Source: an uncultured Bacteroidales bacterium
Lineage (GTDB): Bacteria > Bacteroidota > Bacteroidia > Bacteroidales > UBA932
Assembly (NCBI GenBank): GCA_905235775.1
Contig: CAJOMY010000044.1
Coordinates: 535-15,074, forward strand
DNA: 14,540 bases
Direction of reading: 5' to 3'
In this document: one piece after another, positions 1 through 6,859 of the stretch
How the letters are laid out: each line of letters starts with the position of its first letter
How positions within the stretch are numbered: position 1 is the first letter of the stretch
Made by a program: the position numbers and the translations under genes
Notes under the pieces: generated by a model
Told to the model about the DNA's origin: nothing
Databases searched by the model: none
What the model saw: the letters and a program-made list of their open reading frames with translations, nothing else

Positions 1-532
1 CGAGCAGGATGGCGCCGCCGATGCCCACCAACGCTCCGATCGAGGAGAGCGCGTCGCTGCGGTGATGCCAGGCATTGGCCTCCAGCGCCGGGGAGTTGAG
101 CTTACGCCCCTGGCGGACCGTGTAGCGGTAGGTGAGTTCCTTGAGAAGAATGGAGACCAGTGCGGCCCAGAGCGCCAGCGTACCGGGCCTGGGCAGGTCC
201 GCGCCGTGCAGCCAGGCTCGCAGCGCACTGCCGGAGCGGTAGATGATGCCGCCGGCCACGGCGATCAGGGCGAGACCGATGAGGGAGGTGGCCAGGGTCT
301 CGAACTTGCCGTGGCCGTATTCGTGCTTCTCGTCGGCGGGCTTGCTGCTGAGGTGCACGAAGACCAGGACCGCGGCGTCGGTGAGCAGGTCCGACAGCGA
401 GTGTACGGCATCCGCCGTCATCGCGGCGCTCCGCCCGGCCACGCCCGCGACAAACTTGAACACGGTCAGCAGCGCGTTCACGGCGCTGCCGACGAGCGTC
501 ACCCGGTCGATGGCTTTCTCTCTGGCGTCCAT
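1..532 (-). CDS. Cation diffusion facilitator (CDF) family transporter, C-terminus cut off by the window edge
   Basis: Inner-membrane divalent-metal/proton antiporter of the CDF family, which usually exports Zn, Co, Cd, Fe or Mn from the cytoplasm. The 177 visible residues cover roughly the first five membrane helices. The metal site is seen as HSLSD in helix 2 (His44, Asp48) and HHRSD in helix 5 (His156, Asp160). The conserved YGHGKFE loop is at about residues 72-78. An HD-HD arrangement is usually associated with Zn or Co/Zn exporters. ATG at 532 gives MDAREKAIDR, a normal N-terminus for the family. The gene lies 38 bp after the permease stop on the same strand, so it is probably the third gene of the cobalamin-riboswitch operon. 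It also has its own candidate promoter immediately upstream. The family is secure; the metal is inferred. Confidence 0.9.
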   Translation of the reverse strand, partial: MDAREKAIDRVTLVGSAVNALLTVFKFVAGVAGRSAAMTADAVHSLSDLLTDAAVLVFVHLSSKPADEKHEYGHGKFETLATSLIGLALIAVAGGIIYRSGSALRAWLHGADLPRPGTLALWAALVSILLKELTYRYTVRQGRKLNSPALEANAWHHRSDALSSIGALVGIGGAILL

Positions 533-538
533 ACAGGA

Positions 539-569
539 CAAAGATACCGCATTCGCGAGAATAATCCAA
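539..569 (-). promoter_or_regulatory. Candidate internal promoter for the CDF gene
   Basis: On the minus strand TTG (569-567) is followed after 20 bp by TATCTTTG (546-539), matching the Bacteroidetes -33/-7 pattern TTG-N19~21-TAnnTTTG. Only six bases separate the -7 box from the CDF start codon, so a transcript from here would be almost leaderless. It would let the CDF gene be expressed independently of the riboswitch. Confidence 0.45.
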
Positions 570-570
570 C

Positions 571-1359
571 TTACTTCCGGGTGAACAGGAAGATGGTCAG
601 GGGCAGGGCGATGATGGCCATCGTGGCGCTGACCGGCAGATAGATGCCGAAGTTCACGTATTCCACGACAAGATAGGTGATGAGCAGCAGCCCGACTCCC
701 ATCGCGCCGGAGAGCAGGTAGTGCTTGCGGATGTCCGAGTCTTTGCAGATGATACGGCTGAGGTTGGGCACGCCCAGCGAGATGAAGCCGATGGTGCCGC
801 AGATGCTCACCGCGGAGGTCACCAGGAACATGATCATCGTCAGGGACACCGCCTTGCGCCAGGCGGGCAGCTCGATCTCTCCGTTGAAGTGGCGCGTGAG
901 GTCCCGGTGGGTGCCGACGGCGGCGCCCAGCCCGAGAGCGAACAGACAGAGTGAGAAGAGGATATCGCCCGTGGTGACGCCCTCCAGATGGAAATTGGCC
1001 GCGCCCCAGAGGTAGTACTGTTTGAGCAGGTCGCCCGTGGGGGCGTTCGTCACCACGATGGTCCCCAGCGAGCCGATGAAGGTGCCGAAGATGATGCCGA
1101 AGGTGATCAGGTTCTGCGTCGAGACCCGTAGGGTCACGAAGAAGCAAACGAGGGTGCAGATCAGCGTGCAGACAAACGAACCGACCGTCAGCGAGCACCA
1201 GCCGGTCATGGTGGCCGCGGCCGCGCCCAGGCAGGCGGCGCTGCCCAGCCCGAGGGAATAGACGTCCCCGAGCTGGTTGCGCCACAGATACTGCATCTGG
1301 ATGCCTCCGACGGGGAGCGCGATCCCCGACAGGATGACGTACAACAGGCTTAACAGCAT
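571..1359 (-). CDS. Short FecCD/BtuC-like ABC transporter permease (possibly degenerate)
   Basis: Membrane protein of the FecCD family, whose members carry cobalamin, haem or siderophores across the inner membrane with an ATPase and a binding protein. Family landmarks are visible: WRNQLGDVYSLGLGS (26-40), aligned with the FENPLAEPGLLGVSN-type segment of BtuC; GTIGFISLGVPNLSR (188-202); and LPVS (241-244) near the C-terminus. At 262 residues it is about 60-70 shorter than typical BtuC (326). The first transmembrane helix is absent, because the protein begins where the usual LRLPR motif would sit. An in-frame TAA two codons upstream of the ATG excludes an N-terminal extension. The loop that normally carries GExxARxLG and contacts the ATPase is reduced to NGEIELPAWRK (159-169). 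The gene starts 8 bp after the receptor stop, so the two are co-transcribed. Family membership is firm; ATP-driven transport is doubtful. Confidence 0.85.
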   Translation of the reverse strand: MLLSLLYVILSGIALPVGGIQMQYLWRNQLGDVYSLGLGSAACLGAAAATMTGWCSLTVGSFVCTLICTLVCFFVTLRVSTQNLITFGIIFGTFIGSLGTIVVTNAPTGDLLKQYYLWGAANFHLEGVTTGDILFSLCLFALGLGAAVGTHRDLTRHFNGEIELPAWRKAVSLTMIMFLVTSAVSICGTIGFISLGVPNLSRIICKDSDIRKHYLLSGAMGVGLLLITYLVVEYVNFGIYLPVSATMAIIALPLTIFLFTRK

Positions 1360-1367
1360 AGCTTATC

Positions 1368-3167
1368 TTAGAATCTGAAGGTGAAGCCGCCGAGGATGGA
1401 GCGGCCCGGCATCGGGTAGTCGCGCACGAGTTCGTAGCGGGTGTCCAGCAGGTCCCGGACGGCGATATTCAGGCCCAGGACGCCGACGCTTCCCAGGCGG
1501 AAGTCCTTGCGCAGCGTGAGGTCGAGCGTGTTCCAGTCGGGCATGGCGCCGCCGGCGTCGAAGCGGCCGCCGCGCCAGTTCCAGACGGCGTCGAGGCGCC
1601 AGCCGGAGAGGGCGACATCGCCAGCGAGCACGACCGTATGCCTGGCGACATACGGAATCTGCTGGTCGAAAGTGAAACTGTCCGGGGTCTTGTCCTGGGC
1701 GGACTGCCAGGCATAGCGGGCGCTCAGGCCGCCGCTGACCCGCTCGCCTTCATGGCGCAGCGTGAGGGCGACGTCTGCCCCCTTGGCCTGGACCTTGCCG
1801 ACATTATAGGGCAGCCAGACATAGGGATCCAAGGCGGATGGGGCGGAAATGATCTTGTCCCTGAGGCTGTTGTAGTAGCCGTCCACCTGCACGCCCAGCG
1901 TCCAGCCGTCCGCGAATCCCGTGCGGAAATCGACGCCGAGGTCGAAGAGCCAGGCGTCCTCCGGGCGCAGCCCGGTGTTGCCGTAGCCGGGATAATAGAG
2001 CTCGTTGAAGGTCGGGGTGCGGAAGGCGCGGCGGCCGAAGGCGACGATGTCCAGGCCTTCGAAGAGGGTGAAGCGCAGGTCCAGGGAAGGGGAGAGGCTG
2101 TTGAGCCCCTTCTGGCCCTTGTCGAAGCTGCCGCGGTACTCCATGGCCAGGTCGGCCTGGAAGCGCTCAAGGCGGATGGCGGTGGCGAGGGCGCCGATGA
2201 CCGCCGTGCGGGCGGCATCGTACAGGCCGGGGGACTTCAGCGTACCGCGCTCGATGTCGGCGGCCAGCGACACGCCCCACCAGGGCGTCAGGCGGAAGGT
2301 GTGGGACGTGTTGAGCTGGAGGTCCGTGAAGTCGTATTTGCTGTCGCCCCATCCGCTCTGGTAGTAGATGCCGTCCCAGGCGCCCTTGGCGCTGAAATTC
2401 AGGGTATACAGTTCGGAGAAGGCCTTGCGGAGGGACCCTTGTACCAGGAAATTCTTGTCCTGCTGGCGGTCCTGGGAGGGCCAGCTCAGAGAGCCGGGCG
2501 TGCCGCGGTCGGAACCGTTGTAATAGGCCTTTGCCTGCCACTCGCCGCCATCCAGGGTGCCGAACAGGTCGATGCCCGTGCGGATCTGCCTGAGGTCGTT
2601 GTTCATCCGGCGCTGGCCCTTGTCGTCAAGGGGAAAATCTCCCCGGCTGATGACGCCGGCGGCGTGGGCGCTGAGGGCCACGCGCGGGGACAGCTTCGCG
2701 TCAAAGCGTGCGGCGGGCAACCAGGTGCCGAAGGAACCGGCCTGCAGGCCGACCTGCCCGGCGAAGGGGCGGTCGCCGAAGACCGGACGGGCCGTCCGGA
2801 AGGATACGCTGTTCTGGGCGTAATCCACGACCGCGCTTCCCAGGACTTCGAGCGGGAGCATGCCGAGGTCGCTCTGCCCGCTCTGGAAATTGCTCACGCG
2901 CACGCCGTCCAGATAGATGTCGGTGTGGGCGGTGCCCAGGCCCCGCAGGCTCACGCCCTTCAGGCCGGCGAGTCCGCCGTAATCGCTGATGCCGAGCCCC
3001 GGAATGCGCAGGAGCGCCTCCGTGGCCGTGGATTGATTGATAAAGGAAAGTGTGTCCGTCCGGGACACGATGACGCCCTTGTCGGCCACGATGGTCACGG
3101 CCTGGAGGGTGTCCGGCGTCTCTGCCACCAGCAGGCCCGCCGCAAACAAAAGAGAAGTAAAGAACAT
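1368..3167 (-). CDS. btuB: TonB-dependent outer-membrane receptor, BtuB-like (cobalamin or corrinoid uptake)
   Basis: Outer-membrane gated barrel that imports a scarce ligand using TonB energy. The 599-residue protein has a short signal peptide (about 1-15, cleavage near LVA/ET). A TonB-box-like stretch DTLQAVTIVA is at 19-28. A plug domain follows at about 45-125 with the usual SLRGLG (73-78) and IYLDGVRV (84-91) motifs. The rest is a 22-strand-type barrel ending in the terminal phenylalanine typical of outer-membrane proteins (GGFTFRF). The length is close to E. coli BtuB (about 600). It lacks the N-terminal carboxypeptidase-like domain of SusC receptors. The ligand is assigned from the cobalamin riboswitch in its leader, not from the protein itself. 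It is the first gene of the minus-strand operon. Confidence 0.9.
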   Translation of the reverse strand: MFFTSLLFAAGLLVAETPDTLQAVTIVADKGVIVSRTDTLSFINQSTATEALLRIPGLGISDYGGLAGLKGVSLRGLGTAHTDIYLDGVRVSNFQSGQSDLGMLPLEVLGSAVVDYAQNSVSFRTARPVFGDRPFAGQVGLQAGSFGTWLPAARFDAKLSPRVALSAHAAGVISRGDFPLDDKGQRRMNNDLRQIRTGIDLFGTLDGGEWQAKAYYNGSDRGTPGSLSWPSQDRQQDKNFLVQGSLRKAFSELYTLNFSAKGAWDGIYYQSGWGDSKYDFTDLQLNTSHTFRLTPWWGVSLAADIERGTLKSPGLYDAARTAVIGALATAIRLERFQADLAMEYRGSFDKGQKGLNSLSPSLDLRFTLFEGLDIVAFGRRAFRTPTFNELYYPGYGNTGLRPEDAWLFDLGVDFRTGFADGWTLGVQVDGYYNSLRDKIISAPSALDPYVWLPYNVGKVQAKGADVALTLRHEGERVSGGLSARYAWQSAQDKTPDSFTFDQQIPYVARHTVVLAGDVALSGWRLDAVWNWRGGRFDAGGAMPDWNTLDLTLRKDFRLGSVGVLGLNIAVRDLLDTRYELVRDYPMPGRSILGGFTFRF

Positions 3168-3183
3168 GTTTGTTCGTCGCTAG

Positions 3184-3205
3184 GGCGGCCTGACCCCGGG
3201 CCACC
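3184..3205 (-). promoter_or_regulatory. Hairpin between the cobalamin aptamer and btuB start (likely expression platform)
   Basis: In the RNA sense GGUGGCC (3205-3199) pairs with GGCCGCC (3190-3184), seven pairs including one G-U, around the 8-nt loop CGGGGUCA. No uridine run follows, so this is not an intrinsic terminator. The stem ends 16 nt before the btuB ATG, which fits control of translation initiation. The loop contains GGGU, which could pair with an ACCC in the aptamer loop region, as in known L5-L13 kissing interactions; that pairing is inferred. Confidence 0.55.
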
Positions 3206-3320
3206 GGTATCAACTTTGTCTGTGGCAGGTATTCGGACTCTATGAGGACATATTACCGTTGCGGGCACAGCCCCGGGTTCCCACCGGGTTCCCCTTTACG
3301 GTTGCAAAGCAACACACCAC
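3203..3320 (-). ncRNA. Cobalamin riboswitch (aptamer)
   Basis: On the minus strand the btuB leader contains the conserved blocks of the adenosylcobalamin-family riboswitch in order: AAAGGGGAA and CCCGGTGGGAA (about 3297-3279), CCGGGGCTGTGCCCGCAACGG (3276-3256), then GAGTCCGAATACCTGCCAC (3240-3222) leading into the B12-box region. Riboswitches of this class repress B12 uptake genes when cobalamin is abundant. Its place directly before a TonB receptor is the classic Bacteroidetes btuB arrangement. The ends are approximate. Confidence 0.93.
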
Positions 3321-3327
3321 AAACTCG

Positions 3328-3358
3328 CTGCAAAGATAATAAAACTTGGTTATCTTTG
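3328..3358 (+). promoter_or_regulatory. Promoter of the histidine phosphatase gene
   Basis: TATCTTTG at 3351-3358 matches TAnnTTTG. A weak -33 (CTG, 3328-3330) lies 20 bp upstream. The ATG begins only four bases after the -7 box, so the mRNA is predicted to be leaderless or nearly so. Confidence 0.55.
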
Positions 3359-3363
3359 CGAAA
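3331..3363 (-). promoter_or_regulatory. Promoter of the cobalamin-riboswitch operon
   Basis: On the minus strand TATCTTTG (3338-3331) matches the Bacteroidetes -7 consensus and would start transcription near 3326, just before the riboswitch. The -33 element is weak: TTTC at 3363-3360, with 21 bp spacing. It overlaps the start codon of the divergent phosphatase gene. Confidence 0.6.
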
Positions 3364-4703
3364 TGAAAAAATACTTGATGCCCCTTCTGCTGTCCCTGGC
3401 CTTCCTGTCCGGCCTGGGCGCCGTGTCCTGCAACAGCCATGTTTCCGAATCCGACAGCCTGCACCTGGAGCAGGTGACCATCTTCAGCCGCCACGGCGCC
3501 CGCGTGCCGCTGGCATCTTATGAGGAAGACCTCTCACGCGTTGTCGGAGCGGGTCTGACCTGGCCCATCTGGCCCGTGCAGGGCGGCCACCTTTCCTTCC
3601 GCGGCGCCACCCTGGAGTATGTGGCCGGCGAGAACTTCCGCAATGAATTCCTCGCCGAAGGCCTCAGCCTCACGCCCGGAGATGTCTATTTCTGCGCCAG
3701 CCCCAAGCAGCGCACGGTGCAGACTTCCGAGGCGTTCGCCGCCGGCCTGTTGGCCGGAGCCGGCGTCGAGGTTCATTACAAGGGAGCCAAAGATTTCAGC
3801 GACGGCTACCTGGATCCGGAATTCCTGCCGCTGTTCGACTATACCACGGCCCCGGATTTCGACTGGGACGCCTTCCGCGCCGAGGCCCTGCGCGAGATGG
3901 ACGAGATGGCGGCCCGGGTGGACTGGGACGAGAGCTACAGTTTCATGGAGAACGCCCTGGCCTTCAAGACCTCCGTTTACGCCCGCGAGGCGGGCAAGGA
4001 GCACTTCGACAAGTCCGTCTCGTTCCGGGTGGAGAAGCTGACTCCGGCCGGCAAGCCGGCGGAGCCGGATGTCGCCGCGGGCTGCGACTTGCTCCTCGCG
4101 AACCGCGCGAGCGACGCTTTCGTCCTGCAGTATTACGAACAGGACGACTATGCGCTCAAGAAATACAAGCTCACGGAGAACCTCAACTACGCCGATTTCC
4201 AGCGGCTCGCCGCCATCAAGGATGTGGAGGTGGACCTGGTCTTCACCGCGCCCATCGTCGCGGTGAACATCTCGCACAATATGCTGCGGATGATCAAGCG
4301 GGAGATGGAAGCCCCCGGCCGGAAGCTCACCTTCATGTGCGCGCACGACTCTTCCGTCGCCTCCCTGCTGGCCGCCTTGCGCGTCAAGCCCTATCAGCTG
4401 GACGCCACCACCGCCATCGAGCGCAAGACGCCCATCGGCGTCAAGATTGTCATCGAGAAATGGGCCGAAGGCAGGGAGCATTATGCCAAGGTGTACCTGG
4501 CCTACTACTCCACCGCGCAGATGCGCAGCGGCAACCCGGCTGAGCTGGTCGGCGAAGCGGGCCGCCTCCAGCGCCAGCCCCTCAGTTTCGAAGGGCTCTC
4601 GCCCGCGGCCAACGGGATGTACCGCTATGAGGACCTGATGGCTCATATCGACCGGACGCTGGCGCTCTACGACAAGACCGCCCGCGGCGAGCGGCCCTTC
4701 TGA
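3363..4703 (+). CDS. Branch-2 histidine (acid) phosphatase, predicted lipoprotein
   Basis: Predicted secreted phosphomonoesterase of the histidine acid phosphatase clan, which includes phytases, inositol polyphosphate phosphatases and glucose-1-phosphatases. The catalytic RHGARVP motif is at residues 43-49, with His44 as the nucleophile. A further conserved arginine in SPKQRT is Arg117. The proton-donor motif is AHD at 327-329, so this is the HD type rather than the HAE type. The N-terminus is a signal peptide ending in AVSC, with Cys23 as the likely lipid-modified residue, giving attachment to the outer membrane and a periplasmic or surface location. Length 446 is normal for the family. The substrate is unknown. 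It is transcribed alone, divergently from the riboswitch operon and about 100 bp from the next gene. Confidence 0.88.
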   Translation: MKKYLMPLLLSLAFLSGLGAVSCNSHVSESDSLHLEQVTIFSRHGARVPLASYEEDLSRVVGAGLTWPIWPVQGGHLSFRGATLEYVAGENFRNEFLAEGLSLTPGDVYFCASPKQRTVQTSEAFAAGLLAGAGVEVHYKGAKDFSDGYLDPEFLPLFDYTTAPDFDWDAFRAEALREMDEMAARVDWDESYSFMENALAFKTSVYAREAGKEHFDKSVSFRVEKLTPAGKPAEPDVAAGCDLLLANRASDAFVLQYYEQDDYALKKYKLTENLNYADFQRLAAIKDVEVDLVFTAPIVAVNISHNMLRMIKREMEAPGRKLTFMCAHDSSVASLLAALRVKPYQLDATTAIERKTPIGVKIVIEKWAEGREHYAKVYLAYYSTAQMRSGNPAELVGEAGRLQRQPLSFEGLSPAANGMYRYEDLMAHIDRTLALYDKTARGERPF

Positions 4704-4748
4704 GAAGAAAAACAAAACACATAGTTTAAAATTTCCAATAAAAATATA

Positions 4749-4777
4749 TTGTTTTTCAATAAATATTTATAACTTTG
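4749..4777 (+). promoter_or_regulatory. Promoter of the NfeD-like/flotillin operon
   Basis: In an AT-rich gap, TTG (4749-4751) is followed after 18 bp by TAACTTTG (4770-4777), matching the Bacteroidetes -33/-7 consensus. The first ATG is 26 bp downstream, giving a normal short leader. I see no hairpin terminator for the upstream phosphatase gene in this gap. Confidence 0.6.
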
Positions 4778-4803
4778 CAGCAACAAACCAAGAATTTTGC
4801 CTT

Positions 4804-5460
4804 ATGATTGAATGGTGGAACTCCCTTGAACCTGCGATGAAAGTCCTCTGGGCGGTGACCCTCTCGGCTTCGCTGGTCTTCGTCATCCAGAGCATCATGA
4901 CTTACCTCGGCGCCGCGGACGGCGATTTCGACATCAACTCCGGCGTTGACGCCGGCGCCCCGGGCGATCTCGCCGACGGGTCGGTGGACGTGGGCGGCGG
5001 TCCTGATGTCGGCAGCTCCGAAGCGGCCCACCCGGGCTCGGGCATGAACCTGCTCACCTTCCGCAACTTCATCAACTTCCTCATCGGTTTCGGCTGGACG
5101 GCCATCCTGCTCAAGGACAGCATCCCCGCCACGGGTCCGCGCATGCTGATTGCCATCATCGTGGGCGTGGCGCTGGTCGCGCTGGTGATGCTGCTCTTCA
5201 AGTGGCTGACCGACATGCAGCAGTCCGGCACCATCAATGTCTATAAGTCCGCCGTGGGCTGCGAGGGCACGGTCTATCTGACCATCCCGGGCGAACGGAG
5301 CGGCGAAGGCAAGGTCCAGATCACCATCAACAACGCCGTGCGCGAATACGACGCCGTGACCGACGGCCCCACGCTCAAGACCGGCGCGCGCATCCGCGTC
5401 GTCGAGGTCGTGAGCGCCAACACCCTGCTCGTCGAAGAAATCAATTCCGTCATCATTTAA
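4804..5460 (+). CDS. NfeD/YuaF-like membrane protein, partner of flotillin
   Basis: Membrane protein with a C-terminal OB-fold of the NfeD/YqiJ/YuaF kind. These are typically encoded beside flotillins and are thought to help organise membrane domains. Membrane segments are at about 12-35, 88-104 and 113-135. Between the first and second lies a glycine- and aspartate-rich stretch (36-80). The OB-fold is at about 145-214, seen as GCEGTVYLTIPGE (152-164), LKTGARIRVVEV (191-202) and NTLLVEE (206-212). There is no ClpP-like protease domain, so this is the short NfeD form. It lies 16 bp before the flotillin gene, which supports a functional pair like B. subtilis YuaF-YuaG or E. coli YqiJ-YqiK. The start follows a good promoter. 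Confidence 0.82.
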   Translation: MIEWWNSLEPAMKVLWAVTLSASLVFVIQSIMTYLGAADGDFDINSGVDAGAPGDLADGSVDVGGGPDVGSSEAAHPGSGMNLLTFRNFINFLIGFGWTAILLKDSIPATGPRMLIAIIVGVALVALVMLLFKWLTDMQQSGTINVYKSAVGCEGTVYLTIPGERSGEGKVQITINNAVREYDAVTDGPTLKTGARIRVVEVVSANTLLVEEINSVII

Positions 5461-5476
5461 AACACGCATAGACATT

Positions 5477-6853
5477 ATGGAACTCTATCTCATCCTCATC
5501 ATCGTGGGCGTGCTCTTCGTGACCTTCACGGCCATCCTCGCCCGCTACAAGCGCTGCCCCTCGGACAAGGTGCTCGTCATCTACGGCAAGACCGGCCGTG
5601 ACGCTTCCGCGAAATGCATCCATGGCGGCGCCGCCTTCATCTGGCCCGTCTTCCAGAGCTACCAGTTCCTGGACCTGACCCCGATTTCCATCGAATGCAA
5701 CCTGACCAACGCCCTCTCGAAGCAGAACATCCGCGTGGACGTGCCCTGCCGCTTCACCGTGGGTATCTCCACCGATCCGGACAGCATGACCAACGCCGCC
5801 GAGCGTCTGCTCGGGCTGCAGATCGACGACATCCGCAACATCGCCACCGACATCCTCTTCGGCCAGCTGCGTCTGGTCATCGCCACGATGGACATCGAGG
5901 AGATCAACGCCGACCGCGACAAGTTCCTCGCCAACGTCTCCACCAACGTGGAGGCCGAGCTCCGCAAGATCGGCCTGAAGCTCATCAACGTCAACGTCAC
6001 CGATATCCGCGACGAGTCCGGTTACATCGAGGCCCTCGGCAAGGAAGCCGCCGCCAAGGCCATCAACGACGCCAAGAAGAGCGTGGCCGAGCAGAACCGT
6101 TACGGCGAGACCGGCAAGGCCGTGGCCGACAAGGACACCCGTATCAACGTGGCCGCCGCCGACGCCGACGCCGTCAAGGGCGAGAACAGTGCCAAGATCG
6201 AGATCGCCAATTCCGACGCCCTGCGCCGCGAGAAGCAGGCCGAGGCCGAGCGCCTGGCCGTCGCCGCCGAGAAGGTCCAGGCCGCCAAGGCCCTCGAGGA
6301 GGCCTACAAGAGCGAGCGCGACGCCGAGCTGGCCCGCGCCGAGCGCGAAAAGGCCACCCAGCAGGCCAACGTGGTCGTGTCCGCCCAGATCGAGAAGGAG
6401 AAGGCCATCATCGAGGCCGAGGCCGTCGCCGAGCAGCTTCGCCGCAAGGCCAAGGGTGAGGCCGACGCCATCTTCGCCAGGATGGACGCCCAGGCCCGTG
6501 GTACGCTGGAGATCCTCTCCAAGCAGGCCGAGGGTTTCGGCCAGCTCGTGTCCGCCGCCGGCGGCGACGCCCAGCAGGCCATCACGATGCTCATCACCGA
6601 CAAGCTGCCCGAGCTCGTCAAGACGCAGGTCGAGGCCGTCAAGGGCATCAACATCGACAAGGTCACCGTCTGGGACGGCGGCAAGGGCGAAAACGGCAAG
6701 ACCGCCACGGCCAACTTCCTCTCCGGCCTGATGGGATCCGTCCCGCCGCTCGAGGAGCTGTTCAAGATGGCCGGCATGAGCCTTCCGAACTACCTGAAAG
6801 GCGAGGCCAGGGAGACCCCCGCTCCCGCGGAAGAAGTGAAACCAGCGGAGTAA
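5477..6853 (+). CDS. Flotillin-like (SPFH/band 7) protein
   Basis: Membrane-scaffold protein of the flotillin family (YuaG/FloT, YqiK), proposed to assemble functional membrane microdomains. It has an N-terminal membrane helix (about 4-22) and an SPFH/PHB domain (about 27-190, with VLVIYGKTG at 32-40 and the helix preceding KLINVNVTDI near 168-177). A long helical coiled-coil region at about 190-345 is rich in Glu-Ala, with repeats such as QAEAERLAVAAEK and IIEAEAVAEQ. The C-terminal flotillin region (346-440) contains ITDKLPELVKTQVEAVKGI, and the tail is rich in Pro, Glu and Ala. Length 458 is normal for the family. The strong GC-rich codon bias makes the complementary strand open for about 1.6 kb, but that is a shadow. 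Confidence 0.93.
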   Translation: MELYLILIIVGVLFVTFTAILARYKRCPSDKVLVIYGKTGRDASAKCIHGGAAFIWPVFQSYQFLDLTPISIECNLTNALSKQNIRVDVPCRFTVGISTDPDSMTNAAERLLGLQIDDIRNIATDILFGQLRLVIATMDIEEINADRDKFLANVSTNVEAELRKIGLKLINVNVTDIRDESGYIEALGKEAAAKAINDAKKSVAEQNRYGETGKAVADKDTRINVAAADADAVKGENSAKIEIANSDALRREKQAEAERLAVAAEKVQAAKALEEAYKSERDAELARAEREKATQQANVVVSAQIEKEKAIIEAEAVAEQLRRKAKGEADAIFARMDAQARGTLEILSKQAEGFGQLVSAAGGDAQQAITMLITDKLPELVKTQVEAVKGINIDKVTVWDGGKGENGKTATANFLSGLMGSVPPLEELFKMAGMSLPNYLKGEARETPAPAEEVKPAE

Positions 6854-6859
6854 CGGTGT

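Noticed and set aside
1638..3245. A 535-codon plus-strand frame over the TonB receptor
   Set aside because: Shadow of the receptor caused by high GC at third positions; no family resemblance.
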